Source of the DNA: Actinomadura sp. K4S16
GTDB taxonomy: Bacteria > Actinomycetota > Actinomycetes > Streptosporangiales > Streptosporangiaceae
DNA: 64,000 nt
Assembly (NCBI RefSeq): GCF_008327685.1
Contig: NZ_BDDE01000028.1
Span: forward strand, 1-64,000
Reading direction: 5' to 3'
The notes under the pieces are model-generated. The model searched no databases. It saw nothing but the letters and a program-made list of their open reading frames with translations, and was not told the DNA's origin. Below, in pieces: positions 32,991-41,477 of this stretch (its first letter is position 1; each line of letters starts with the position of its first letter). A program made the translations under genes and the position numbers.

Positions 32991-34178
32991 ATGCCACGAC
33001 ACTACAAGCGCGACCGCGACCGCAAGCGCGGCCGCGAGCGCGGCGCGCAGCTCGACCTGTTCGCCGCACTCTCCGGGGACCAGCCCCCCACCCCGGCGGA
33101 CCTCCCGCCCGACCCCGACCCCGATCAGAAGGAGATCACCCTCACCCCGGACAGCGTCCGCCCGCAGGACCCGCCACCCGCCACCGGCGGCGACGCGGAC
33201 GGCGGCCAGGCCCCGCCCCCGCCGTCGCCGAGGCCGGCCCCGCGAAAGGCGCCCGACTCCGGCCGCCTGCACCAGCTCGCCGAGCGCGTCAACGCGGCGT
33301 GGCACGACGCCCAGCGCGGCAACCGCCACCACCAGACCGCGTCCCATATCGAGATCCCCCTCGGCGTCGTCGCCGCGCTCACCCAGATCCGGCAGGCCGA
33401 CCCGAAGGGCCCCGACCTGGCCGCACAGATCATCGACCTGGACGGGCCGGGGCTGCTGTCCATGTACCGGCAGATCTGGGCCATCCAGTGGATCACGAAC
33501 CCCTACCTGATCAACGCCGCCCGTCCGCTCGCGGAGTGGCTCGACGAGCCCGACGACCCCGACCCCGCCACCGTCGAGGCCGTCCGCCACGTCACCGCCA
33601 CGGCGCTCCACGCGGGCCTGCTGGACTTCACCGGGAACCCGGACCCGCACTGGCGCTGCGAGACCGACGTGCTCGGCCGCGTCCTGGTCGAGCTGCGCTC
33701 CTCGGGCGCCAGCGCGAGCCTCGCCGAGATCCACACCCCGCAAGAGCTCGCCAACGCCATGGCCGCCCTGACGATGCCGGTCGACGAGCTGCTCGCGGCC
33801 GAGCTGGAGCGCGGGACCGGTCCCGGCGGCATCCACGACCCGGCGGCCGGGACCGGCGGGCTCCTCCGCGCCGCCGCGTGGGCGCTCCGCAACCAGGGCA
33901 TCGAGCCCTCCCGCTTCGCGTGGGCCGCGACCGACATCGACCCGATCGCCGCCGCCTGCTGCGCGGTCAACGCCCTCGTGTGGGACCTCGGCCCGGACGT
34001 CCTGGTCCACTGCGGCAACACCCTCACCGAGCCGGACGGCATCAAGCGGGAGCGGCTCCGCCGCAAGGAGATCTTCGCACTGCGGAGCGAGCTGATGGAC
34101 GGCGCGCGGATGCTCGCCGCCTACCGGCGGGCCATGTCCCTCCTGGAGGGCACTGTCAGCGGCCGAGACTGTCCCTGA
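32991..34178 (+). CDS. N6-adenine methylase-like protein lacking a visible catalytic motif
   Basis: A 395-aa protein. After a basic, Pro-rich N-terminus and a helical domain, residues 245-345 resemble the HsdM-type N6_Mtase fold: motif X region EIHTPQELANAM, motif I HDPAAGTGGLL and motif II AATDID. The (N/D)PP(Y/F) catalytic motif expected after motif II is not visible; the protein ends about 60 residues later. It may bind SAM or DNA without methylating, or be a shortened derivative. Its stop codon lies within operator DNA of promoter P4. AAGGAG precedes the ATG. Confidence 0.65.
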   Translation: MPRHYKRDRDRKRGRERGAQLDLFAALSGDQPPTPADLPPDPDPDQKEITLTPDSVRPQDPPPATGGDADGGQAPPPPSPRPAPRKAPDSGRLHQLAERVNAAWHDAQRGNRHHQTASHIEIPLGVVAALTQIRQADPKGPDLAAQIIDLDGPGLLSMYRQIWAIQWITNPYLINAARPLAEWLDEPDDPDPATVEAVRHVTATALHAGLLDFTGNPDPHWRCETDVLGRVLVELRSSGASASLAEIHTPQELANAMAALTMPVDELLAAELERGTGPGGIHDPAAGTGGLLRAAAWALRNQGIEPSRFAWAATDIDPIAAACCAVNALVWDLGPDVLVHCGNTLTEPDGIKRERLRRKEIFALRSELMDGARMLAAYRRAMSLLEGTVSGRDCP

Positions 34179-34235
34179 ATTTGGCCTCTCGCCTTGTCAT
34201 AGGCTCTAATTCATGCCATACTTAGGGACATAAGG
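34170..34235 (+). promoter_or_regulatory. Prophage regulon promoter P4 with paired operator boxes
   Basis: The inverted box TGTCCCTGAATTTGGCC (34170-34186) overlaps the previous stop codon. TTGTCA (34194-34199), 17-bp spacer, CATACT (34217-34222), then TAGGGACATAAGG. Same layout as P2. It drives the operon from 34266. Confidence 0.82.
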
Positions 34236-34265
34236 CAAAGCAAACACCCAGGGAGGAACCCACCC

Positions 34266-34655
34266 ATGAGCGGCCAGAGCTTCTCCGACGAGGAAATCAA
34301 GCGCGCCATCGACACGTACGGCGCTTCGGCCGACCTCTCCGAGGACGACGCCCGCGCCCGGCTCATCCGCGACCTCCAGGACCTCGACAAGATCCGGCAC
34401 GCCCCCGCGATGGCGGAATTCGTCAAGCAGCAGGGCATCGCCCGCCCCTGGCACAGCGTCCGCGAGCGGATCAGCAAGGACGGCCTGAGCGCCCGCGACG
34501 CCCTCCGCGCCGAGCGCGAGCAGGCGCTGAAAGCGCTGATCGACCAGAGCCCCGCCGTCAGCACGAACGGCGTCCTGAACGAGTCCGAGGTCGCCGCCCG
34601 CGAGGGCGCCCGCCTGTTCCTCCGCCGCACGGACGGACTGCTCGACGCCTCCTGA
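34266..34655 (+). CDS. Hypothetical operon-leading protein, paralogue of 37196 gene
   Basis: A 129-aa, largely helical acidic/basic protein. Its second half (ALRAEREQALKALIDQ, AREGARLFLRRTDGL) aligns with the protein at 37196-37579, which also sits first behind a regulon promoter. No family recognised. The shared position suggests two copies of one regulatory or early function. Confidence 0.68.
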   Translation: MSGQSFSDEEIKRAIDTYGASADLSEDDARARLIRDLQDLDKIRHAPAMAEFVKQQGIARPWHSVRERISKDGLSARDALRAEREQALKALIDQSPAVSTNGVLNESEVAAREGARLFLRRTDGLLDAS

Positions 34656-34755
34656 CCACCCCTGGAAAACGGGGGCGGCGGGCCCTTCCCCGCCCGGCCC
34701 GCCGCCCCCGGCCCCGCACGACCACCCGCACCACGACCGGAAGGAACCGCACGCC

Positions 34756-35307
34756 ATGAACATCCTCGACATCTACGACCAGATCACCTCCGCCACCATC
34801 GGCGACATCGAGGTGTCCCGCGCCGCCCCGACCCCCGGCTGGGTCGTCGCCCGCCAGCACCAGAGCCGCCACTGGGCCCGCGAGTTCCTCGCCAACGACG
34901 GCGAGCACTGGATGGACGTCATCGAGCCCGACAGCCCCGAGGCCGCCCGCGTCCTCTGGGACGCCGTCGAGCTCGCCCTCGCCGCCGCCTTCGACCACGC
35001 CGCCGCCCCGACCGACCGCGACGGGATCGACGGCCCCACCGACATCACCGACATCACCGACCGCCTCACCTCGGTCCGGTTCGGCTCCATCCGCGTCTTC
35101 CGCGCCGTCGCGGAGGAGGGCTGGATCATCGCCCGCACCCCCGACGACCGCCCCTACGCCCGCGAACTCCTCTCCGCGGTGGACGCCGAGACCTGGATCA
35201 GCATCAGCGACCTCGCCGACCCCGCCAACCCCGCCGCCTCCATGGTCCTGTGGCCCAACCCCGAGGCCGCCCTCTTCACCGCCTGCGACCACGCCGGACG
35301 GCGCTGA
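34756..35307 (+). CDS. Hypothetical protein with two tandem 80-residue repeats
   Basis: A 183-aa protein made of two related halves. The first has ITSATIGDIEVSRAAPTPGW, then WAREFLANDGEHW and AAFDHA; the second LTSVRFGSIRVFRAVAEEGW, then YARELLSAVDAETW and TACDHA. This is clear internal duplication of a small alpha/beta domain. No family recognised. AAGGAACC precedes the ATG. Confidence 0.7.
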   Translation: MNILDIYDQITSATIGDIEVSRAAPTPGWVVARQHQSRHWAREFLANDGEHWMDVIEPDSPEAARVLWDAVELALAAAFDHAAAPTDRDGIDGPTDITDITDRLTSVRFGSIRVFRAVAEEGWIIARTPDDRPYARELLSAVDAETWISISDLADPANPAASMVLWPNPEAALFTACDHAGRR

Positions 35308-35368
35308 CCCCCGAGCCCACGGGGGGCGGCACCCGCCGCCCCCCGGCCGACCGGAAGGAACCGGCGCC

Positions 35369-35761
35369 ATGGCCATCGGCTGGGCCCTCGACCGGGCCCC
35401 CACCGTCCCGCCCCACCCCACCGTCCTCCTGCCCCAGCAGGCCGCGGTCGCCCGCGCCTACCGGGCCGCCGCCGTCGCGCGCGCCGTCGTCATGGCGAGG
35501 GCCGCCGCGCAGCTCATCGGGCACGCGCCCTGGTCCTGCATGGCCCCCGGCCCCGGCGGGCTGCGCGTCGTCCTCGGCCCCGGCACCACCCTCGATCAGC
35601 TCGGGCGCGCCATCGACGCGCTGGAAGCCGACGGGTGGACGATCACCCGTATCACCACCTGCCCACGCCTGCTCGGGCAGGCGTGCGTCCACATCACCCT
35701 CCCCCCGGACCTCGCCGCCCAAGCCGCGGCCACCGATCAGGAAGGACCCCGCGAACCATGA
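35369..35761 (+). CDS. Hypothetical protein, 130 aa
   Basis: An Ala-rich helical N-terminus (AAVARAYRAAAVARAVVMAR) is followed by a small beta-containing part (GGLRVVLGPGTTLDQLGRAI). No family recognised. AAGGAACC lies before the ATG and the next gene overlaps its stop. Confidence 0.62.
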   Translation: MAIGWALDRAPTVPPHPTVLLPQQAAVARAYRAAAVARAVVMARAAAQLIGHAPWSCMAPGPGGLRVVLGPGTTLDQLGRAIDALEADGWTITRITTCPRLLGQACVHITLPPDLAAQAAATDQEGPREP

Positions 35762-36228
35762 CCAGCACCACCCCCGGCACCGGCCCCGGAGGGGCGGCCG
35801 CGCGGCACCGGCTCTACGCCGTGCGCCACGACGAGTCGATCACGGACATCGTCCTCCACCAGAGCCCCGCCCTCCCCGACGTGACCCTGCTCAGCCTCGC
35901 CGACGAGGCCGACGCCCCCGCCGTCATCGCCATGCTGGAGGACGCCTACCAGCGGGGCGCCGCGCACGCCCCCTGCGACCGCGCCGCCGAGGTCCGCGCG
36001 ATCGGCGACGACGCCCCGGACGGCCACGCCTACTACGTCGTCCTCGGCACCATCCGCCGCCGCATCGCCCGGCTCGACCAGGACGGCGACACCACCGTGC
36101 TCAACGCCGACGAGGCCCCGCTCGGCCTCACCCTCGACGCCCTCCAGCCCGCCCTGATCATCTGCTACCAACTCGCCCTCCGGCACGCCGAGACCTCCGT
36201 CACCGCGACCGCCGAGGAGGCGCGGTGA
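35758..36228 (+). CDS. Hypothetical protein, first of three tandem paralogues
   Basis: A 156-aa protein. The core VIAMLEDAYQRGAAHAPCDR, flanked by a preceding LSLADEAD and a following HAYYVVLGTIRRRI, recurs in the next two genes, showing a tandem gene family of unknown function. The conserved Cys next to Asp (PCDRAAEVRA) could be functional. It is coupled to both neighbours by 4-bp overlaps. Confidence 0.66.
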   Translation: MTSTTPGTGPGGAAARHRLYAVRHDESITDIVLHQSPALPDVTLLSLADEADAPAVIAMLEDAYQRGAAHAPCDRAAEVRAIGDDAPDGHAYYVVLGTIRRRIARLDQDGDTTVLNADEAPLGLTLDALQPALIICYQLALRHAETSVTATAEEAR

Positions 36229-36668
36229 CGACCCGCACGGCCCCCCGTCCCGCGCCCTGGGCGCGCGGCACCGAGGCCCCGCCCCCCTGGGAGTTCCGCC
36301 CGGACCGCAGCGGCCGGCCCCCCGGCATCGACCTCTGCCACGACGGCCGCGTCATCCGCCGCCGCATCGTCAGCCTCGCCGACCCCGCCGGAATCCCCGC
36401 CGTGGTGCGCCTCCTGGAGGACGCCCGCGAGCGCGGCCGCGCGCACGGCTGGTGCGACCAGCGCGCCGAACTCGCGGCCCGCCGCGCCAACCGCCCGGAC
36501 GGCCACACCCACTACCGCGCTCACGGCGGGCACCTCGTCCGTGACCAGGACGGCGAAGCCGTCAGCCTGCTCGCCAGCGACAACCCGCACGGCATCTGGC
36601 TGACCCAGATGGCCACCGCGCTCCAGGCCGCCTTCATGCTCGGACAGTCGGAGGCCATCACCCGATGA
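36225..36668 (+). CDS. Hypothetical protein, second of three tandem paralogues
   Basis: A 147-aa protein. VVRLLEDARERGRAHGWCDQ aligns with the neighbours, as do the opening strand GIDLCHDGRVIRRRIVSLAD and the tail ALQAAFMLGQSEAI. GTG start overlapping the upstream stop. Function unknown. Confidence 0.66.
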   Translation: MTTRTAPRPAPWARGTEAPPPWEFRPDRSGRPPGIDLCHDGRVIRRRIVSLADPAGIPAVVRLLEDARERGRAHGWCDQRAELAARRANRPDGHTHYRAHGGHLVRDQDGEAVSLLASDNPHGIWLTQMATALQAAFMLGQSEAITR

Positions 36669-37162
36669 CCGCCTACCCCGAGAACGCCCGCTACGAGTTC
36701 CACCCGAGCCCGCGCGGCAGGCGTCCCCTGGGCGTCGACCTGCACCTGGACGGCAGGCCGATCCGGCGCCTCGTGCGGCTGCGCCGCCGCGACGACGCCC
36801 CCCGCGTGATCGCCCTGCTGGAGGACGCCCGCCGCCTCGGCGCGTCCCACCATCCCTGCGACCTGCGCGCCGAGGTCGTCGTCCCGATGCTCGCCCGGCG
36901 GCCCGTCCTGCACCCCTGCTACTCGGTCAGCGTCACCGGCCCGCCGAGCGTCCTCCTGCTGGAGGGCGGCCACCTGCGGACCCTCCTCGCCGCCACCGAC
37001 ATCCCGCCGGGCACGACACCCGCGCGGCTCGTCGCGGCCCTGGAGACCGCGTTCACGATCGGCCACCGCTGCGGCCCCCCAGAGCCCCCCACGGGAGGAC
37101 GGCAGGGGGCCCCGGCGTTGCCTTCCACGCTTGATTATGCCCTCAATTCATGCCATAATTAG
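36665..37162 (+). CDS. Hypothetical protein, third of three tandem paralogues
   Basis: A 165-aa protein. VIALLEDARRLGASHHPCDL and GVDLHLDGRPIRRLVRL match the previous gene, as does ALETAFTIGHRC. The last 10 codons run through promoter P5, so the stop lies inside operator DNA. Function unknown. Confidence 0.66.
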   Translation: MTAYPENARYEFHPSPRGRRPLGVDLHLDGRPIRRLVRLRRRDDAPRVIALLEDARRLGASHHPCDLRAEVVVPMLARRPVLHPCYSVSVTGPPSVLLLEGGHLRTLLAATDIPPGTTPARLVAALETAFTIGHRCGPPEPPTGGRQGAPALPSTLDYALNSCHN

Positions 37163-37172
37163 GGACAGAAGG
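37131..37172 (+). promoter_or_regulatory. Prophage regulon promoter P5
   Basis: TTGATT (37131-37136), 17-bp spacer, CATAAT (37154-37159), TAGGGACAGAAGG. It overlaps the 3' end of the preceding gene and drives the operon from 37196 to the ArdC-like gene. Confidence 0.82.
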
Positions 37173-37195
37173 CAAGCGAAGCGAGGGAGCCCGAC

Positions 37196-37579
37196 ATGGA
37201 CCGCACACACATCCTCGGCGCGTTCGAGAACCAGATGCTCAGCATCTTCGAGGACGAGGCGCAGGCGCGCGAGAAGCTCGCCCGCGAAGTCCTCAACCAG
37301 GCCGGACCATACGCGGACGCGATGCGCGCCCTGATCAACGCCCAGGGCGAGGCCAAGCCCTACCGCGCCGTCATCGCCGCGCACTGCGAGAGGGGCGTCC
37401 CGCTCGCGCTCGCGCTCCGCGCCGAGCGCGAGCGCTGCACCCAGGCGCTCGTCGAGCGCCCCGAGACCCTCCACACGGACGGCATCAGCACCGACATCGC
37501 CCGCGCCGAGCGCGAAGGCGCCCGCCGGTTCCTGCAGCGCACCGCCGCTTACATCGCGCGCCTCGACGAGGCCGCCTGA
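37196..37579 (+). CDS. Hypothetical operon-leading protein, paralogue of 34266 gene
   Basis: A 127-aa helical protein. ALRAERERCTQALVER and EREGARRFLQRTAAYI align with the P4-led paralogue. GCGAGGGAG precedes the ATG. Both copies sit directly behind regulon promoters, a pattern that suggests the promoter and first gene were duplicated together. Confidence 0.68.
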   Translation: MDRTHILGAFENQMLSIFEDEAQAREKLAREVLNQAGPYADAMRALINAQGEAKPYRAVIAAHCERGVPLALALRAERERCTQALVERPETLHTDGISTDIARAEREGARRFLQRTAAYIARLDEAA

Positions 37580-37639
37580 CCGAACCCGCCACGGGGCGGC
37601 GGGACCCGCCCGCCGCCCCCGGACAGGAGAGGAACCACC

Positions 37640-38377
37640 ATGACCGACACCAACCCGGAGGCCGGCATCGACCCGGCCGCCATCGTCTTCCCGGACCTGA
37701 TCACGGCCTGCTGCGACCTGCCGCACCCCGCCGCCCAGGACGGCTCCAACTTCGTCTGCCGGAACTGCGACACCCCCACCGGCCGCAGGCGCTACAAGGC
37801 GCTCCTGGAGTGCGAGTGCGAGTCCGTCGTCGAGATCCCCGACGACGGACGCTCCGCCTGCCCCGACTGCGGCCTGCTCTACTGCATCGCCGCCGACTTC
37901 CCCGACGGCCTGATCATGGCGGAGCCCTGCGACAAGCCCGCCGTCACCGAGGACGGCCGCCACTGCCTCGCCCACGCCCCCGCCCGCGACCTCCACGCGG
38001 CCCTGGACAACATCACCGACTCCCTCGAAGACGCCGACCACCTGACCGCCTACCAGCGCTACCTGACCAGGGCCTCCCAGTACCCGCCCCTCCACACCTC
38101 GTCGGACTCCCGCTACACCGCCTACGCCGGACACGTCACCCTCCAGCGCCACAGCGACACCGCGATCCGGTACTGGCGCTGCGACCACCGCCACCCCGAC
38201 CCGCAGGCCGCCGCCGAGTGCGCCCGGCAGGAGCTGCTCTACCAGCTCGGCACCGCCGACGAGGCGTACGGGCACGCCGCGTGCAGCATCCTCGGCCTCC
38301 ACGAGTGGACCGTCCCCCGCGCCGATGGCGGGTCCCTGCCGCAGTGGTCCTGGGAGAACGTGATGATGCGCGCCTGA
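37640..38377 (+). CDS. Zinc-ribbon-containing hypothetical protein, 245 aa
   Basis: The N-terminal half is Cys-rich: CCDLPHP, FVCRNCDTP, ECECESVVE and SACPDCGLLYC, enough for two or three zinc sites, then PCDKPAV and HCLAHAP. The C-terminal half is helical with another Cys/His set (WRCDHRHPDPQAAAECAR). AGGAGAGG precedes the ATG. Function unknown; nucleic-acid binding is plausible. Confidence 0.66.
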   Translation: MTDTNPEAGIDPAAIVFPDLITACCDLPHPAAQDGSNFVCRNCDTPTGRRRYKALLECECESVVEIPDDGRSACPDCGLLYCIAADFPDGLIMAEPCDKPAVTEDGRHCLAHAPARDLHAALDNITDSLEDADHLTAYQRYLTRASQYPPLHTSSDSRYTAYAGHVTLQRHSDTAIRYWRCDHRHPDPQAAAECARQELLYQLGTADEAYGHAACSILGLHEWTVPRADGGSLPQWSWENVMMRA

Positions 38378-38485
38378 CCAGCCGCCCCGCCGGGGGACCT
38401 CCCCGCAGCCCCCGGCGGGGCGGCCCCCTCCGCGCCCCCCAGATCCCCTCACAGCCCCGACCACGACCCACAGGAGGTAGCCCCT

Positions 38486-39085
38486 ATGCCCGGCATCCGA
38501 TCCGCCGACTACGACGAGACCGTGGCCAAGCTCATCCTCGACCAGATCATCCAGGACATGGCCAAGGGCCTCGCCAAGGAACCGCTCTCCGAACTGGAGC
38601 ACGAAGGGGGCGGCGCCCGCCACGAATTCATGATGGCCGCGCTCGACGAGTACAAGAAGCGCGGCGGCCAGATCCAGACCCACATCGGCGGCCCCGCCGA
38701 AGCCCTCCTCAAGATCCTCCACCAGGAGCGCCGCCTGACCATCAGCCTCCCCGGCGCCTTCCACACCTACCTGGCCGGCACCGCCCTCTGCACGACCCCG
38801 CCCGAACGCCTCAGCCCCGAAGAGGCCACCTGCCGCCGGTACCTCGACGACGCCCAGGAGATCGAGCGGGGCCGCGGACGCGAGTACCGCCTCACCATCC
38901 CGACCGACGACAAGGTCGTCGTGGAACGCGTCCTGTCCGTCCTCGACACCTACGCCCAGGCTCTCTACGGCCCCGCCCCCGCCCAGGGCGACCAGTCCGC
39001 CCGCCGCGAGGCCCAGAAGACCGGCCGCCTCGTCCTGGGCCGCATCGCCCAGGCCCGCCACAACACCCTCGGCACCAGCCGATGA
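38486..39085 (+). CDS. Hypothetical protein, 199 aa
   Basis: Mostly helical with a central beta part (LTISLPGAFHTYLAGTALCT; EYRLTIPTDDKVVVERVLSV). AGGAGG precedes the ATG by 6 nt. No family recognised; a member of the P5 operon. Confidence 0.65.
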   Translation: MPGIRSADYDETVAKLILDQIIQDMAKGLAKEPLSELEHEGGGARHEFMMAALDEYKKRGGQIQTHIGGPAEALLKILHQERRLTISLPGAFHTYLAGTALCTTPPERLSPEEATCRRYLDDAQEIERGRGREYRLTIPTDDKVVVERVLSVLDTYAQALYGPAPAQGDQSARREAQKTGRLVLGRIAQARHNTLGTSR

Positions 39086-39099
39086 CCGGAAGGAGAACC

Positions 39100-39588
39100 A
39101 TGGAGATCCCGCAGCGGCTCGCCCACCTGCCGGTCTGCCCCCGCAGGAACGTCCCCGTCCCCTACGCCAACATCACCACCGAGGACGGGCAGCACGACTT
39201 CACCGCCCTCGACTCCGCCAAGGTCGTCCGCCTCGCCGCCGAACGCCGCTGCGGCATCTGCGAGGACACCCTGGACTACTGGATCGTGTTCCTCGGCGGC
39301 GAGCGCAGCGCCCAGAGCCGCGCCTACACGGACCCGCCGATGCACGAGGAGTGCGCACGGTTCGCGGCCCGAACCTGCCCCTACGTCACCCGCGCCCACA
39401 TGAGCCGCCGCAAGACGCCCCTCACCCCCGACACCACCGTCCCGAAGGGCTTCTCCGAGGACAAGCCCGCCGAGTTCCTCCTCTACTTCACCCGCAGCTA
39501 CAAGCACCAGGTCACCCGCGACGGCGTCCTGTTCCGCCCCGCCCCCGCCGTCCGCCTCGAACGCTGCGGCTACAGCGCAGCCTCCTGA
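39100..39588 (+). CDS. Cys/His-containing phage protein, 162 aa
   Basis: The ATG at 39100 has AAGGAG upstream. RCGICEDTLDYWIVFLGG, followed by MHEECARFAARTCPYV, forms a C-x2-C ... H-x2-C ... C metal site. Related proteins are common in Streptomyces phages and integrative elements with no proven role. It lies next to the ArdC-like gene. Confidence 0.68.
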   Translation: MEIPQRLAHLPVCPRRNVPVPYANITTEDGQHDFTALDSAKVVRLAAERRCGICEDTLDYWIVFLGGERSAQSRAYTDPPMHEECARFAARTCPYVTRAHMSRRKTPLTPDTTVPKGFSEDKPAEFLLYFTRSYKHQVTRDGVLFRPAPAVRLERCGYSAAS

Positions 39589-39608
39589 CCGAGAAAGGAA
39601 CGGACCGA

Positions 39609-40178
39609 ATGACCGAGACCACCGAGACGACCGAGAAGCGGCGCGAATCCAGGCTGTCCCCCGCCGGGCTCGCCGCGCTGCTGGAGCTGGCCGCCGCCGA
39701 GATGGACCCCGACGCGATCACCGCGTTCGCCGAGACCGCCGCCCGCCTGGACGACCGCCACAGCATCAAGAACAAGTACGCCATCTGGGTCCAGTGCCCC
39801 GACGCCGTCCAGGTCTACGGCTACATGGAATGGCAGCAGCACGGCCGCCAGGTCCGCTACGGCCAGTCCGCCATCGGGATCTTCGCCCCCCTCACCCGCC
39901 GGACCGGCACCGAGGAGAAGGGAGGCGAGGACGCCAAGCGCACCCCCGAGGAGAAGGCAGGCAAGGACGAGAAGAGCCGCGAACGGGTCCTCCACGGCTT
40001 CAAGGTCGCCTGGGTCTACGACCTCTCCCAGACCAAGCCCCTCGACTGCCCATGCCCCCGGAAGGGCCCCTGCACCTGCCCGCCCCCCGAACCGCCCGCC
40101 CCGGCCGGCACCGCCCCGCCGACCGGAGACATACAGGACCTGCTCGACGCCCTGACCGAGGACCCGGACGACCAGTAG
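39609..40178 (+). CDS. ardC-like: ArdC-like antirestriction N-terminal domain protein
   Basis: A 189-aa protein. Residues 50-140 resemble the N-terminal single-strand-DNA-binding domain of ArdC antirestriction proteins: KNKYAIWVQCPDAVQVYGYM, then W-x5-GRQVRYGQSAIGIFAPLTRR, an insert of charged residues, and FKVAWVYDLSQTKPLD. ArdC normally also has a C-terminal zincin metallopeptidase domain, absent here; instead there is a Cys/Pro tail (CPCPRKGPCTCPPP). ArdC domains protect incoming DNA from restriction, so it could matter in a host carrying a type III system. The large hairpin-repeat array begins 15 nt after its stop. Confidence 0.72.
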   Translation: MTETTETTEKRRESRLSPAGLAALLELAAAEMDPDAITAFAETAARLDDRHSIKNKYAIWVQCPDAVQVYGYMEWQQHGRQVRYGQSAIGIFAPLTRRTGTEEKGGEDAKRTPEEKAGKDEKSRERVLHGFKVAWVYDLSQTKPLDCPCPRKGPCTCPPPEPPAPAGTAPPTGDIQDLLDALTEDPDDQ

Positions 40179-40562
40179 CCTGCCGGTCCCGACGCCCGAA
40201 CGGGGGCCTCATGCCCGTGACGACAAGCCAGTCGATGCCACGCCCGCGCGGGGGCTTCGTGCCCGCGACGATCAGCAGCTCGGAGCAGCGCCCGTGCCGG
40301 GGCTTCGTACCGGCGACGCTCCATGCCTCCACGCCCGCGCCGGGGCTTCGTACCCGCGACCAGGCAGGTCTGTACCTCGTGCCCAAGCCGGGGCTTCGTA
40401 CCCGCGACCACCGGCTCGCCGCCGCGACGCCCGCGCGGGGGCTTCGTACCCGCGACGCAGGAGGTCTGACCTCCACGCCCGAGCCGGGGCTTCGTACCGG
40501 TGACAACAGGTCGCCGACAGCCGAACGGGGGGCAGGGCCCGCAGCACACTGAGGCCCGCTAT

Positions 40563-40609
40563 GCCCTGGAAGGGCCTCACGCAGCCGTGAGCGGCCCCCC
40601 GACGCACCC
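40563..40609. repeat. 47-bp hairpin element, copy 1
   Basis: Contains GGGCCTCACG, a CAGC loop and CGTGAG with GGCCC, forming a long stem. It differs from copy 2 at one base. It separates sub-arrays I and II and lies 41 bp before the first unit of sub-array II. Confidence 0.85.
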
Positions 40610-41430
40610 TCTGGGAGCAATAATGGGTCCACTCGGCGGGCTCCTCCGATGCCCGCGCCGGGGCCTCGTACCGGCGACGGCGCGCGAATGTGACCACGCC
40701 CGAGCGGAGGGCTTCGTACCCGCGATGGAGGGTCACCCCCGCCACGCCCGAGCCGGGGCCTCGTACCCGCGACAGACGCACCCCCGCCCGGCCACGCCCA
40801 AGCCGGGGCTTCGTACCGGCGGCCCGGAACTGGGAGCGACGCCCAAGCCGGGGCCTCATACCGGCGGCCCTGTAAGGGGAGCAGACGCCCAAGCCGGGGC
40901 CTCATACCGGCGGCCGATGAGCAGGGGTCCAAACGCCCAAGCCGGGGCTTCGTACCGGCGGCCCCAGAGAGAAGGCCGACGCCCGAGCCGGGGCCTCGTA
41001 CCGGCGACTACGCGACGGAGTCACATGCCCGCGCCGGGGCCTCGTACCGGCGACCCGGTACCGGGGGAGCAGCGCCCGAGCCGGGGCTTCGTACCGGCGA
41101 CCAAGTTCGAGACGACCGATGCCCGAGCCGGGGCCTCGTACCGGTGACTACGAGATCGAACCCCATGCCCGAGCCGGGGCTGCGTACCGGCGACTGTAGA
41201 TGCCTCAGGACCATGCCCGCGCCGGGGCCTCGTACCGGCGACTACGGAGAGGGCGCCCCACGCCCGAGCCGGGGGCTTCGTGCCCGGCGGCAAGCCATCG
41301 GACTCCTCCAGGCCCGAGCCGGGGCTTCGTACCGGTGATCAGCGGAAGCTGCTCGGCGCCCGCGCGGGGGCTTCATGCCCGCGACGTAGCAGGAACAGCC
41401 CACCCCAGCCCGGCGAGGGGAGCCCGAGTG

Positions 41431-41477
41431 GCCCTGGAAGGGCCTCACGCAGCCGTGAGCGGCCCCCCGGCGCACCC
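41431..41477. repeat. 47-bp hairpin element, copy 2
   Basis: Same sequence as copy 1 except one A-to-G change. It separates sub-arrays II and III and lies 36 bp before the first unit of sub-array III. Confidence 0.85.
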
